From positions 1-64,000 of the forward strand of contig NZ_RHOG01000003.1 in assembly GCF_003946405.1 (NCBI RefSeq): 64,000 nt of DNA, given 5' to 3'. The stretch is from Lacticaseibacillus yichunensis. GTDB lineage: Bacteria; Bacillota; Bacilli; Lactobacillales; Lactobacillaceae. The notes under the pieces are model-generated. The model worked only from the letters and a program-made list of their open reading frames with translations. It was not told the DNA's origin and did no database searches. Below, piece after piece: positions 28,628 to 37,757 of the stretch. The position numbers were made by a program, and so were the translations under genes. Numbering within the stretch: position 1 is the stretch's first letter; the number at the start of each line of letters is the position of its first letter.

Positions 28628-29623
28628 TTGAAAATCATTGCCTATGGGGCGCGCGTCGACGAGATTCCATATATGAAGCAATGGGCACAAGAAACAGGCG
28701 ACGAACTGACGATCAAAGAAGAACTGCTTGAAGCCGATACGGTCGAATGGGCAAAGGGGTACGATGGCATCAACTGCCTGCAGACGACCCCGTATTCGGC
28801 GGCTGTCTTCGATAAAATGGGCGAATACGGGATCCACTATTTGACGTTGCGCAACGTCGGCACGGATAATGTCGATTTTGCAGCCGCAGCCAAAAATGGT
28901 GTGACGCTGGCCAATACGCCGGCGTATTCCCCGGAAGCCATCGCGGAGTTTGCGGTGACGATGACGCTGAACCTGTTGCGGCGGGTGGGGGAAGTCGAGC
29001 ATGCCCTGCGCCATGGCGATTATGCGGGGTCAACGCGATTGATCGGCCGCGAACTGCGCAGCCAGACGGTCGGCATCATCGGCGCTGGGCGCATTGGGCG
29101 TGCGGCCATCCAGATGTTTTCCGGATTTGGCGCCAAGGTGATCACGTATGATCCGCATCCTTCCAAGGACGACACCCTGGCCTGCCGCTATGCCGACATG
29201 GATGAATTGCTCGCGGCCAGTGATGTGGTCGACCTGCATATTCCGGGCGTTCCGGCGAATGATCACATCATTGATGCCCGGGCGCTGGCGCAGATGAAGC
29301 CTGGGGCGGTGCTGATCAATACGGCGCGTGGTAATTTAGTCGATACTGCCGCCATGATCGCGGCGCTGGAAAGTGGCCACTTAGCAGGGGCTGGCATCGA
29401 TACCTACGAGCATGAAACGGCGGCGCTGCTGGATATGGCACACACCGGCCGGTTTTCCGACCCACAATGGGATCAGCTGCAGAAAATGCCGAATGTGTTG
29501 CTAACGCCGCATGTCGCGTATTACACCGAGACGGCGGTCCACAACATGGTGACCTTCTCGCTGACTTATCTGACAGAGCTGTTGACCACAGGCACCACGG
29601 AAACAATCGTCCATCCAAAATAA
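28628..29623 (+). CDS. D-2-hydroxyisocaproate / D-lactate dehydrogenase family protein
   Basis: 331 residues, NAD-dependent D-2-hydroxyacid dehydrogenase. The N-terminus M-K-I-I-A-Y-G-A-R-V-D-E and the stretches Y-D-G-I-N, T-P-A-Y-S-P-x-A-I-A-E-F and L-T-P-H-V-A-Y-Y-T-E-T-A-V are those of D-HicDH of the L. casei group. The Rossmann motif G-x-G-x-I-G lies near 150; the catalytic Arg, Glu and His (H of T-P-H-V) are present. It reduces 2-keto acids to D-hydroxy acids; D-lactate for the ddl product is possible. The TTG at 28628 is preferred over a GTG nine bases earlier because AAAGGGAG then has proper spacing. Confidence 0.9.
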   Translation: MKIIAYGARVDEIPYMKQWAQETGDELTIKEELLEADTVEWAKGYDGINCLQTTPYSAAVFDKMGEYGIHYLTLRNVGTDNVDFAAAAKNGVTLANTPAYSPEAIAEFAVTMTLNLLRRVGEVEHALRHGDYAGSTRLIGRELRSQTVGIIGAGRIGRAAIQMFSGFGAKVITYDPHPSKDDTLACRYADMDELLAASDVVDLHIPGVPANDHIIDARALAQMKPGAVLINTARGNLVDTAAMIAALESGHLAGAGIDTYEHETAALLDMAHTGRFSDPQWDQLQKMPNVLLTPHVAYYTETAVHNMVTFSLTYLTELLTTGTTETIVHPK

Positions 29624-29637
29624 AGTTCAGCGGATCG

Positions 29638-29670
29638 AAGGCCTTGCGCAAACAAACGCGGGGCCTTTTT
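29638..29670 (+). terminator. Terminator after the D-hydroxyacid dehydrogenase gene
   Basis: AAGGCC/GGCCTT stem extended by GCG/CGC, then a T run. Confidence 0.8.
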
Positions 29671-29783
29671 GATTGCTCGAAAACACGAACGAGGAAAAAG
29701 TAAAGATTGTCGGCTAGTTATCGTTGGTGAACAAGAATCGGCATGATGTTGACTGCCTCACGACGCAACACGTCCGTTGTTCG

Positions 29784-29800
29784 TTATAAACCGAACGTTA
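29784..29800 (+). promoter_or_regulatory. PurR-box-like site upstream of the purine permease gene
   Basis: The core CCGAAC (29791-29796) lies in a sequence fitting about 11 of 13 positions of AWWWCCGAACWWT, with an inverted GTTCG about 10 bp before it. It is centred near -76 from the predicted start, the position described for Lactococcus PurR boxes. Confidence 0.45.
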
Positions 29801-29834
29801 AATCTAAAAAATTAAAAATAAGACGTGTTTCCGC

Positions 29835-29862
29835 TTGACTGTGGTCATTTTTTTGGTATATT
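29835..29862 (+). promoter_or_regulatory. Promoter of the purine permease gene
   Basis: TTGACT (29835-29840) and TATATT (29857-29862) are 16 bp apart. Confidence 0.65.
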
Positions 29863-29897
29863 GGGTTTATCGTCAAATACGAACAAAGAGGTGCATC

Positions 29898-31355
29898 ATG
29901 GATCACTTTTTCCAATTAAAAGCGAACGGAACAACGACCGGTCGTGAAATTCTTGCGGGCCTTACCACATTCTTTGCCATGTCTTATATTTTATTCGTCA
30001 ACCCGCAAGTCCTGTCGTTGGCCGGCATGCCATCGCAGGCTGTTTTCCTCGCAACGATCATTGCAAGTGCAGTCGGGACACTGTTTATGGGGTTGTTCGC
30101 GAACGTTCCTTACGCGCTGGCGCCGGGGATGGGCCTGAACGCGTTTTTCACCTACACCGTTGTCTTCGCCCTCGGGTATTCTTGGCAACAGGCTCTCGCG
30201 ATGGTCTTCATCTGCGGGCTCATCAACATCCTGATCACCGTGACCAAAGTGCGTAAGCTGATCATCACCGCCATTCCAGAAAGCTTACAGCACGCGATCG
30301 GCGGTGGGATCGGCGTCTTCGTTGCCTACATCGGTTTGAAAAATGCCGGTTTCCTCCAATTCACGTCGGACAGTTCGAATATCTTGAGCATCAACAATGC
30401 GGCTTACAACGCCGGCACGACTTCCTATAAAGATGGCGTCACCGGCGTTGTCACAGGCGGCGGCATCGTGCCGGCGCTGGTCAATTTCACGCAGTCCGGC
30501 GCGTTGCTTGCGCTGATCGGGTTGTTCGTGATGGCGATCTTGGTCATCAAAAAAGTGCCGGGCGCGGTTCTGCTGAGCATCGTGATCACGACCATCATCG
30601 GGATTCCGATGGGGGTCACCAGTCTTGATTTTTCCGCGAACAATTCGCTCGGCCACGCGATCGGCCAGCTCAGCACCACATTTGGTGCAGCGTTTTCGGC
30701 CAAGGGGATGGGCAGCCTGTTCACCTCGCCGGATAAGATCGTGATCAGCTTGATGACGATTTTCGCCTTTAGTTTCTCCGATACCTTTGACACACTGGGT
30801 ACCTTCATCGGCACGGGCCGGCGCACCGGAATCTTCTCCGATGCCGATGAGATCGCGATGGAGACCGGCCACGGGTTCTCCTCGAAAATGGATAAGGCGC
30901 TTTTCGCCGATTCTATCGCCACTTCGATCGGTGCGATCTTCGGGACTTCCAACACGACGACTTATGTTGAAAGTGCCGCTGGAATCGGTGCTGGTGGGCG
31001 CACTGGCCTTACGTCCGTGACCACTGCGGCCTGCTTCCTGCTCTCAGCTGTTTTTGCCCCACTGATCAGCATCGTGCCGACCCAAGCGGTTGCGCCGGCG
31101 CTCATTCTCGTCGGGGTCATGATGGTCTCCAGTCTCAAGGAGATCGATTGGAGCAGCATGGAAGAGGCCCTGCCGGCATTTATGGCGTCCGTTGTGATGG
31201 GCCTCATCTACAACATCTCGTACGGCATCGCCGCTGGGTTTATCTTCTACTGCTTGGTCAAGATTCTGACAGGCAAGATCCGCGACATTCATCCGGTTTT
31301 GGGTATTGCGACCCTCGGCTTCATCTTGAACTTCATTGTGCTGGCTGTTTTGTAA
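29898..31355 (+). CDS. NCS2 purine permease, AzgA/PbuG type
   Basis: 485 residues and about 12 to 14 membrane segments. Family blocks are T-F-F-A-M-S-Y-I-L-F-V-N-P near 25, A-P-G-M-G-L-N-A-F-F-T-Y near 80, and S-D-T-F-D-T-L-G-T near 295. Such proteins import guanine, hypoxanthine or adenine by proton symport. The ATG at 29898 follows AAAGAGGTG; a longer frame runs into the promoter and is discarded. Single-gene unit with own promoter, PurR-like box and terminator. Confidence 0.92.
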   Translation: MDHFFQLKANGTTTGREILAGLTTFFAMSYILFVNPQVLSLAGMPSQAVFLATIIASAVGTLFMGLFANVPYALAPGMGLNAFFTYTVVFALGYSWQQALAMVFICGLINILITVTKVRKLIITAIPESLQHAIGGGIGVFVAYIGLKNAGFLQFTSDSSNILSINNAAYNAGTTSYKDGVTGVVTGGGIVPALVNFTQSGALLALIGLFVMAILVIKKVPGAVLLSIVITTIIGIPMGVTSLDFSANNSLGHAIGQLSTTFGAAFSAKGMGSLFTSPDKIVISLMTIFAFSFSDTFDTLGTFIGTGRRTGIFSDADEIAMETGHGFSSKMDKALFADSIATSIGAIFGTSNTTTYVESAAGIGAGGRTGLTSVTTAACFLLSAVFAPLISIVPTQAVAPALILVGVMMVSSLKEIDWSSMEEALPAFMASVVMGLIYNISYGIAAGFIFYCLVKILTGKIRDIHPVLGIATLGFILNFIVLAVL

Positions 31356-31363
31356 AAAGTCGG

Positions 31364-31410
31364 CACGAAAAAATGGCGTCTTCACATGGGTGGAGGCGCC
31401 ATTTTTCGTG
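31364..31410. terminator. Bidirectional terminator between the purine permease and acetyltransferase genes
   Basis: CACGAAAAAATGGCG/CGCCATTTTTCGTG arms between convergent genes. Confidence 0.85.
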
Positions 31411-31417
31411 AGTAAAC

Positions 31418-31990
31418 TTAGAACTGATACTGTGGGTCGTCTTTGACTGTCTCGCCGGCAAGTGTCAATTTGAGCAGCGGCACACTTTGCCCATCTGGCA
31501 TTGTGCGCGTTCGGCCAGTCGATGTTGCCGTGAAGTGGTTCGCCTTCAGCAAGGCCACATCCGCTGTGGCGGTTTCCGGCAACAGGGCATAGACCTGGGC
31601 GACGCCGAGCTCGAAAAAGGCGAAGCCCAGCATCCGTGGCAGCACTTCGGTCATCACGGGGCGACTCGCTTGGGCGGCGAGGACCTCGAAACGAATCTGC
31701 GCTTGAGATTTATTTTCGCTGAAGTTCCACAGGCAAAAACTGCCGCAGAAACTGTGGTCGTCGCGCGCGGTCACGCCATAGAGCAGCGCGTGGTCCGCCA
31801 TGACGAGGCGCATCGACTGATTGACGTAATGGGCGGTGGCCTCGATGCTACTGTCGCGCTCGCGGCCCGAAATCGCAGCGACGAGCGGATCATTGCGCAA
31901 GGCAAACACGTCTTTGAGCTTGGCCATTGTCAGCCAGTCCATGGTGTAATGGGCGGATAAAAGTGGGTGGTATTTTTCAAAACGAGTCAT
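31418..31990 (-). CDS. GNAT family N-acetyltransferase, RimJ/RimL-like
   Basis: 190 residues with the general plan of GNAT enzymes that acetylate N-terminal or small-molecule amines using acetyl-CoA: a strand-rich core with F-C-G-S-F-C-L-W-N near 80, an A-Q-I-R-F-E-V segment near 95, and L-G-F-A-F-F-E-L-G-V-A-Q-V-Y-A near 120. The acetyl-CoA loop is degenerate, so activity is uncertain. The substrate is unknown. It is encoded 8 bp after the hypothetical gene at 31999-32325 and shares its promoter. Confidence 0.75.
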   Translation of the reverse strand: MTRFEKYHPLLSAHYTMDWLTMAKLKDVFALRNDPLVAAISGRERDSSIEATAHYVNQSMRLVMADHALLYGVTARDDHSFCGSFCLWNFSENKSQAQIRFEVLAAQASRPVMTEVLPRMLGFAFFELGVAQVYALLPETATADVALLKANHFTATSTGRTRTMPDGQSVPLLKLTLAGETVKDDPQYQF

Positions 31991-31998
31991 CGCATGCC

Positions 31999-32325
31999 TC
32001 AGATCATGCCGTGGTCGTCTTTGTCGACGATCGGGGCGTTGAAATTTTTGTTGTAGTATTCTTCGGAGATCACTTTATACTTGCCGTTGATAAAATGGGC
32101 GATGATGTCGCCAGGGTGTGCGATCTGGACTTTGGTGTCGGGCAAATGGAGTTCGACCGTCGGCATCGGAGTCAGCGCCACGAATTTTGCGTCCTCGCCG
32201 AAGAATTGTTCGATCTCACTGCGGGTCATGTCCGCACGCATGGGCAAAAAATACGACATTTTTGCGGTGGAAAACGCCGCGAACTCGCCGCTTGGAAAAC
32301 TTGCCAGTACTTTTGTATCAGTCAT
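31999..32325 (-). CDS. Conserved hypothetical protein
   Basis: 108 residues, soluble, no recognised domain. The sequence is acidic with a regular beta-strand rhythm (T-V-E-L-H-L-P, V-Q-I-A-H-P-G-D) and a Tyr/Asn/Lys patch near 80-95. GAGGTG precedes the ATG. It is the first gene of a two-gene unit with the acetyltransferase, and its promoter (extended -10 TGCTACACT, 32360-32352) is back-to-back with that of rarA. Confidence 0.65.
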   Translation of the reverse strand: MTDTKVLASFPSGEFAAFSTAKMSYFLPMRADMTRSEIEQFFGEDAKFVALTPMPTVELHLPDTKVQIAHPGDIIAHFINGKYKVISEEYYNKNFNAPIVDKDDHGMI

Positions 32326-32385
32326 CCTTGCACCTCATTTCGCTTTTCTTAAGTGTAGCATACCCCCGCCAACAAGGCGTTGTCA

Positions 32386-32394
32386 TGGTATTAT
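32386..32394 (+). promoter_or_regulatory. Extended -10 of rarA
   Basis: TGGTATTAT is an extended -10 without a clear -35. The stem-loop repeat starts five bases later, so the repeat would be transcribed as most of the rarA leader. Confidence 0.4.
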
Positions 32395-32398
32395 GAAG

Positions 32399-32535
32399 AA
32401 AAGGATGCGCAGTCGTGCGCTCAGGGGTGAGCGGGTAGCTTGGCGCGCGTGCGTATGGCGCACTCAGCCATACACACACGCGCCAGCTAAACGCCTCACC
32501 CCTGCACGGCGGAGCTCAACTAAAAGGATGCACAG
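32399..32535 (+). repeat. Nested stem-loop repeat, locus E (one unit in the rarA leader)
   Basis: Bounded by AAAAGGATGCGCAG (32399-32412) and AAAAGGATGCACAG (32522-32535). Arms: basal CGTGC/GCACG, AGGGGTGAG/CTCACCCCT, TGGCGCG-like/CGCGCCA and inner GTATGGC/GCCATAC. Unlike most loci it lies upstream of a gene, between the rarA promoter and its start codon. Confidence 0.85.
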
Positions 32536-32575
32536 ACCCGCGGAAACGCAGGCCACAACAAAGGAAGTGAGCGTC

Positions 32576-33898
32576 ATGGCCTCTTTATTTGATCAGGCCG
32601 GCCAGTTTCAGCCGCTGGCGGACCGGATGCGGCCACAAACATTGGAAGAATTTGTCGGCCAGAGCCAACTGCTGGGGCCGGGTAAAGTGTTGACCAACGT
32701 GATCGAAAATGATGAGGTCCCTTCAATGATCTTTTGGGGGCCGCCTGGTGTTGGAAAGACCACACTGGCGCAGATCATCGCGCGCCGCACCCGGGCGCAA
32801 TTCGTCACATTTTCGGCGGTCACCGCCGGCATCAAGGAGATCAAGGCGGTGATGGAAGAAGCCGCCTCGAACCGCGAGCTTGGGCAAAAAACCATCGTCT
32901 TTGTCGACGAGATTCATCGCTTCAATAAGGCCCAGCAGGATGCCTTCCTCCCGTATGTGGAACGCGGGGCGATCATCTTGATCGGGGCGACGACGGAAAA
33001 TCCTTCCTTTGAAGTGAACGCCGCGCTGCTGTCGCGGACGCGGGTGTTCGTGCTTCAGCCGCTGACGACGCAAGACCTCGTGCGGGTGCTGCATCAGGCC
33101 CTCAGCGATCCCCGCGGTTATGGCTCGCAAACCATTAACGTCAGCGAGGAACTGCTTGAACGCATGGCCGATTTTGCCAACGGGGATGCCCGTATCGCGC
33201 TGAACACGCTGGAAATGGCGGTGACGAACGCCAATCAAAGCGATGGCGAGCCGATCACACTGACGGCTGCGGGGGTTGGCCAGCTGCTGACGAAAAAGGC
33301 GCTGCTGTACGACAAAAACGGTGAGGAGCACTACAATCTGATCTCCGCATTGCACAAATCGATGCGCAATTCAGACGTCGACGCGGCCATCTACTGGCTG
33401 GCGCGGATGCTGGAGGCGGGGGAAGACCCGCTGTATATCGCGCGGCGGCTTGTGCGTTTTGCCTCGGAAGACATCGGCATGGCCGACAGTCGGGCCTTGG
33501 AGATCGCGATCGCCGTTTTTCAGGCCTGTCAGTTCATCGGGATGCCTGAGTGTAGCGTGCATCTGACGCACGCGGTGACCTATTTGAGCATGGCGCCGAA
33601 ATCGAACGCCGTATACACCGCCTACGAATCGGCGAAAAAAGATGCGATGGAAACGCTCGCGGAGCCGGTGCCCCTGCAGATCAGAAACGGCGTCACGGGC
33701 CTGATGAAGGATCTCGGCTATGGCAAGGACTATCAGTATGCTCATAACAGCGCCGATAAGTTGACCAATATGCAGACCATGCCGGACAATTTGCAAGGCC
33801 GCACTTATTATCATCCCACGGATCAGGGTAGCGAGGCGCGTGTGAAGGCCCGGCTGGATCAGATCAAGGCCTGGCATGCCGAACATGACAACAAGTAA
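32576..33898 (+). CDS. rarA: Replication-associated recombination protein A (MgsA/RarA AAA ATPase)
   Basis: 440 residues. Walker A is G-P-P-G-V-G-K-T-T (about 49-57) and Walker B is [10 protein letters not shown] (about 108). The N-terminal R-P-x-T-L-E-E-F-V-G-Q and the C-terminal MgsA domain are both complete. RarA acts at stalled replication forks. A longer frame extends upstream through the stem-loop repeat, but the ATG at 32576 has AAAGGAAGTGA and matches the family start. Single-gene unit with its own terminator. Confidence 0.94.
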   Translation: MASLFDQAGQFQPLADRMRPQTLEEFVGQSQLLGPGKVLTNVIENDEVPSMIFWGPPGVGKTTLAQIIARRTRAQFVTFSAVTAGIKEIKAVMEEAASNRELGQKTIVFVDEIHRFNKAQQDAFLPYVERGAIILIGATTENPSFEVNAALLSRTRVFVLQPLTTQDLVRVLHQALSDPRGYGSQTINVSEELLERMADFANGDARIALNTLEMAVTNANQSDGEPITLTAAGVGQLLTKKALLYDKNGEEHYNLISALHKSMRNSDVDAAIYWLARMLEAGEDPLYIARRLVRFASEDIGMADSRALEIAIAVFQACQFIGMPECSVHLTHAVTYLSMAPKSNAVYTAYESAKKDAMETLAEPVPLQIRNGVTGLMKDLGYGKDYQYAHNSADKLTNMQTMPDNLQGRTYYHPTDQGSEARVKARLDQIKAWHAEHDNK

Positions 33899-33914
33899 GC
33901 CGTGACGCAAGCAA

Positions 33915-33961
33915 TAAAAAAGTCCGCAGAAGGCCAATTTTGGCCGACTACGGACTTTTTT
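33915..33961. terminator. Terminator after rarA
   Basis: AAAAAAGTCCG/CGGACTTTTTT with an inner GGCCA/TGGCC hairpin; symmetric, so it can also serve the convergent small genes. Confidence 0.9.
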
Positions 33962-34027
33962 GATACGGATGCGGGCTCGGAACGTGAGCTTAGGCTGGTG
34001 CCCGATTCGTGCGTCGCTTCTGTCTAT

Positions 34028-34201
34028 TTAGATCAAATGCTTACCGCGCAGATCGTTGCGCGGGTCACGGTCGATCAAGATCGCGCCCACCATCAGTAGG
34101 GCGACGACGATGGCGCTAATATAGGCGCCGATCGCGATCAGCGCGATAAACGCGATAAGTGCAAATGCAGCGATCAACCATTCGAAAAATGTTAGTCTCA
34201 T
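34028..34201 (-). CDS. Very small membrane protein, 57 residues
   Basis: The product is M-R-L-T-F-F-E-W-L, then a long hydrophobic stretch (about 9-43) that can form one or two membrane segments, ending in D-R-D-P-R-N-D-L-R-G-K-H-L-I. GCAAAGGAGTGG provides a good ribosome site eight bases before the ATG. It lies 27 bp downstream of another tiny membrane protein gene in the same direction. No family recognised; the good start signals and hydrophobic composition support a real gene. Confidence 0.6.
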   Translation of the reverse strand: MRLTFFEWLIAAFALIAFIALIAIGAYISAIVVALLMVGAILIDRDPRNDLRGKHLI

Positions 34202-34228
34202 GGATCTCCACTCCTTTGCGAACTGAAA

Positions 34229-34357
34229 CTATGGCTGGGCCGGTCGGCGATCGTCGTGGATCACCACGACTTGGTCGAGCCAAGACTGAACGAGTAGCGT
34301 GGCGCACACCCCGATCAAGATGCCGCCGAGTGCTGTCAACCGTTGACTTTTCGTCAT
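34229..34357 (-). CDS. Very small membrane protein, 42 residues
   Basis: The product starts M-T-K-S-Q-R-L-T-A-L-G-G, has one membrane segment (about 9-25) and a polar tail with V-V-V-I-H-D-D-R-R. AGGAGG lies nine bases before the ATG. It is the first of two small genes; the second starts 27 bp further on. Function unknown. Confidence 0.55.
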   Translation of the reverse strand: MTKSQRLTALGGILIGVCATLLVQSWLDQVVVIHDDRRPAQP

Positions 34358-34559
34358 GGCGCCGCCTCCTTGTGTCTGGGGTCGCTCCCCCTTGTGATTA
34401 TTTTAACACCGTGAAGGGGCGCGGCGGGTCAACTTTTACAAAAATCTGATTGCTCGAGACACATTGTTTGGGTCGGCGCGGCCGAGTTGCTAGACTAAGG
34501 GTGAATGAGAAATTGTAATAAGTCGTTGTAAGTATTATTAAGCGGACTTGCTTATTTTG

Positions 34560-34568
34560 TGCTACACT
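34560..34568 (+). promoter_or_regulatory. Extended -10 of the phosphoketolase gene
   Basis: TGCTACACT, 34 bp before the ATG. No strong -35. Confidence 0.45.
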
Positions 34569-34601
34569 GAAGGCAACAATTAAGAAAGCAGGGATTACGT
34601 C

Positions 34602-36971
34602 ATGGCAGCTATCAAAGATTTTGATTCCACAGCCTACTTTGCCAAACTGAACGCATACTGGCGCGCGGCGAACTATATCTCCGTTGGCCAACTTTACTTA
34701 CGCGATAACCCGCTGTTGAAGCGGCCGCTTCAATCAAGCGATGTGAAATTCAATCCGCTGGGCCACTGGGGCACCATTGCCGGCCAAAACTTCATCTACG
34801 CGCATCTCAATCGCGTGATCAATAAGTATGACCTGGATATGTTTTACATTGAAGGCCCGGGTCACGGCGGTCAGGTCATGATCTCCAACGCGTATTTGGA
34901 TGGCACGTACACCGAGGCCTATCCGGAAATGCCGCAAAACGAGACGGGCATGAAGCTGCTGTTCAAGCGCTTCAGTTTTCCGGGGGGTGCGGCGTCTCAT
35001 GCCAATGCGCAGATTCCTGGCTCCATTCATGAAGGCGGCGAGCTGGGTTATGCGCTGAGCCATGCGACCGGCGCGATCTTGGACAACCCAGAGGTCATTG
35101 CGGCCACGGTGATCGGGGATGGCGAAAGCGAAACGGGGCCGCTGGCGACCAGCTGGTTCTCCAATACGTTCATCAATCCCATCACAGATGGCGCGGTGTT
35201 GCCGATCGTCCACATGAACGGGTTCAAGATCTCGAATCCGACGATCTTGTCGCGCAAATCCGATGCGGATCTGACTAAGTATTATGAAGGTATGGGCTGG
35301 CATCCGTATTTTGTCGAAGGCGATGATCCGGAGAAACTCAGTCCGGAAATGGCCAAGACGCTCGATACGATCATCGAAGAGATCAAGGCGATTCAAAAGC
35401 ATGCCCGCGAGACACATGATGCGACCATGCCGCATTGGCCAGTGTTGATCGTGCGCACGCCTAAGGGCTGGACGGGTCCAAAGGAATTCAACGGCGAGAA
35501 GATCGAAGGCTCGTTCCGCGCGCATCAGGTGCCGATTCCGGTCAAGCGCGACGATATGACCCATGCAGATGAGCTGGTTGCTTGGCTCAAGTCCTACAAG
35601 CCGGAAGAACTGTTTGATGAAAACGGGGTACTGAAGCCAGAGCTAAAGACGTTGACGCCAAAAGGGGCCAAGCGGATGGCCGCCAACCCAATCACCAACA
35701 TGGGCTTGAACGCGAAGCCGCTGGTGTTGCCAGACTATAAGCAATACGCGCTGGACAACACGGAGCATGGGAAAAACGTCAAGCAGGATATGATCATTTG
35801 GTCGGATTACCTGCGCGACCTGATCAAGCTCAACGCGCATAACTTCCGCGTGTTTGGACCGGATGAGACCATGTCCAACCGCCTGTATGGCCTGTTTGAG
35901 ACCACTGACCGTCAGTGGTTAGAAGGCATTTCAACGAATGGCTCCGATGAGGACATGGCGGCAAGTGGCCGGATCATTGACTCGCAGCTGTCCGAACATC
36001 AGGCGGAAGGTTTTCTTGAAGGGTACACGCTGACGGGCCGACACGGCGTCTTCACGTCCTATGAAGCCTTTCTGCGCGTGGTCGATTCGATGCTCACCCA
36101 GCATTTCAAGTGGCTGCGTGAAGCGCATGAGCAGAAGTGGCACAAGCCATATCCATCGCTGAACGTCGTGTCGACTTCGACCTCCTTCCAGCAGGATCAT
36201 AATGGTTACACCCATATGGATCCGGGTGTCCTCACCCATTTGGCGGAAAAGAAGGGCGAATACATTCGCGAATATCTGCCGGCGGATGCGAACTCCCTGC
36301 TTGCGATCTCGCCGAAAGTCTTTTCCAGTGAAAACACGATCAACCTCTTGATCACGTCGAAGCAGCCGCGGCCGCAGTTCTATTCCATCGAAGAGGCAAC
36401 CGTCCTGGCTAATAATGGCCTGAAGCGCATCGACTGGGCATCGACGGATGATGGGGTCGAGCCTGACGTTGTTTTGGCGGCAGCCGGCACCGAGCCCAAC
36501 TTGGAAAGCCTCGCTGCGATCGACATTCTGCATGATAACTTCCCAGAGCTGAAGATTCGCTTCGTCAACGTGTTGGACCTGTTGAAGCTGAAGAAGAGCG
36601 ATCCGCGTGGGCTGAGCGATGAGGTCTTTGACCAGTACTTCACCGCGGACAAGCCAGTCTTCTTTGCCTTCCATGGCTTCGAGGACCTGATTCGCGACAT
36701 CTTCTTTGATCGCCACAACCGCGACGTCCATGTGCACGGGTTCCGTGAAGAAGGCGCGATCACCACGCCGTTTGACATGCGGGTGCTCAATGAGCTCGAC
36801 CGATTCCACTTGGCCAAGGACATCATCCTGCATGTCCCGAGTTACGCTCAGAAGGCTGCGGGCTTTGTACAGAAAATGGATGACACGCTGCAATATCACT
36901 ACGATTATATTCGCGAGACCGGCGAAGATATTCCTGAAGTCCTGAACTGGACCTGGAAGCCGATCAAGTAA
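34602..36971 (+). CDS. xfp: Xylulose-5-phosphate / fructose-6-phosphate phosphoketolase
   Basis: 789 residues, the usual length of the family. The enzyme splits xylulose 5-phosphate (and often fructose 6-phosphate) with phosphate, giving acetyl phosphate and a triose or tetrose phosphate; it needs thiamine diphosphate. Recognised stretches are G-H-G-G near 88, F-P-G-G-A-A-S-H-A near 125, the cofactor motif G-D-G-E-S-E-T-G-P near 169, and the conserved Q-Q-D-H-N-G near 528. It is the key enzyme of pentose use and heterolactic fermentation. Single-gene unit with strong terminator. Confidence 0.96.
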   Translation: MAAIKDFDSTAYFAKLNAYWRAANYISVGQLYLRDNPLLKRPLQSSDVKFNPLGHWGTIAGQNFIYAHLNRVINKYDLDMFYIEGPGHGGQVMISNAYLDGTYTEAYPEMPQNETGMKLLFKRFSFPGGAASHANAQIPGSIHEGGELGYALSHATGAILDNPEVIAATVIGDGESETGPLATSWFSNTFINPITDGAVLPIVHMNGFKISNPTILSRKSDADLTKYYEGMGWHPYFVEGDDPEKLSPEMAKTLDTIIEEIKAIQKHARETHDATMPHWPVLIVRTPKGWTGPKEFNGEKIEGSFRAHQVPIPVKRDDMTHADELVAWLKSYKPEELFDENGVLKPELKTLTPKGAKRMAANPITNMGLNAKPLVLPDYKQYALDNTEHGKNVKQDMIIWSDYLRDLIKLNAHNFRVFGPDETMSNRLYGLFETTDRQWLEGISTNGSDEDMAASGRIIDSQLSEHQAEGFLEGYTLTGRHGVFTSYEAFLRVVDSMLTQHFKWLREAHEQKWHKPYPSLNVVSTSTSFQQDHNGYTHMDPGVLTHLAEKKGEYIREYLPADANSLLAISPKVFSSENTINLLITSKQPRPQFYSIEEATVLANNGLKRIDWASTDDGVEPDVVLAAAGTEPNLESLAAIDILHDNFPELKIRFVNVLDLLKLKKSDPRGLSDEVFDQYFTADKPVFFAFHGFEDLIRDIFFDRHNRDVHVHGFREEGAITTPFDMRVLNELDRFHLAKDIILHVPSYAQKAAGFVQKMDDTLQYHYDYIRETGEDIPEVLNWTWKPIK

Positions 36972-36980
36972 CTTGCATGC

Positions 36981-37027
36981 AAGAAGCGCCGCATTTCCCT
37001 CGATCATGGGAGATGCGGCGCTTCTTT
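36981..37027 (+). terminator. Terminator after the phosphoketolase gene
   Basis: Fourteen-base arms AAGAAGCGCCGCAT/ATGCGGCGCTTCTT with an inner CCC/GGG pair and T run. Confidence 0.92.
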
Positions 37028-37040
37028 GCGTGTCGATCAG

Positions 37041-37661
37041 TCAGTCGTCCGCCCGCATGTTGTCGGGGATGCGCGGCAGCGGCACCCCGCGGCGAAGGAG
37101 GACCGGTTGGCCGTGCTCCGTCATCATCACATTGAGCCGGAAGATTTTTGGAAAATAGGTCTCGTATCCGATCGTACAAGCGATCAGCACGATGATCCAG
37201 CACACGAGTCACACCCAGATGCGGGCGCTACCGGCGGGAAAAAACTGGTTGAACAGCGCTGTGGTGGCCCAGGTCACGCCGCTTTCCATCAGGATGAAGC
37301 CGCCCTGATAAAGCAAGTGGCGGCCTTTTGCACGCTGGTGATGAATGCGTTTAAAATGATTGCTGCTCCGCTGAAAATCCGGCAGTGAGACGCTCGGGCG
37401 ACTGGACGCGCTACCGCCAATGTCGTCGAGCGCCGCCGCTGCGTGATAGCCCAGCAGGTGAATGAGGCCATAGTTGAGCGTCCGCCCGGTCAGGTAAAAC
37501 AGCAAAAAGGTGCTGACCATCGCAGGGTTCAGGAATTCTGTGGTCATAATTCCGGCGGTCTGGGCGGCAATAGCTGCGATAAAAATAGTTGTTTCTTGAA
37601 GTAGGCACCACAGCAAGGTGATCAAGCCGCTGTGGTTGCGTGGAGGCGTGGGTCTTGGCAT
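37041..37661 (-). pseudogene. Membrane protein gene interrupted by an in-frame TGA
   Basis: From the ATG at 37661 (AGAGGAA upstream) the frame encodes 150 residues with about three membrane segments and ends I-W-V at a TGA (37211-37209). The same frame then continues for 55 codons: L-V-C-W-I-I-V-L-I-A gives a further membrane segment and the end D-N-M-R-A-D-D is followed by TGA at 37043-37041. Together this would be a ~206-residue four-segment membrane protein. The stop may be a TGG (Trp) to TGA change, making a pseudogene, or a sequencing error. The family is not recognised. Confidence 0.6.
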
Positions 37662-37757
37662 GCGAATTCCTCTTTTCTGCTTTGAGCTTAGCAGAGAAAA
37701 GGGGGTGTGGGGGGTCAGATTTGAGAAAACTGGTGCGCGGAAATTATGCGGGGGAAC

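Noticed and set aside
32081-32575. Longer N-terminus of RarA
   Set aside because: It runs through the repeat and antisense to another gene; the ATG at 32576 fits the family and has a ribosome site.
36964-37212. An 82-codon minus-strand frame overlapping the phosphoketolase end
   Set aside because: It is a shadow frame covering the phosphoketolase terminator and the tail of the interrupted membrane gene.
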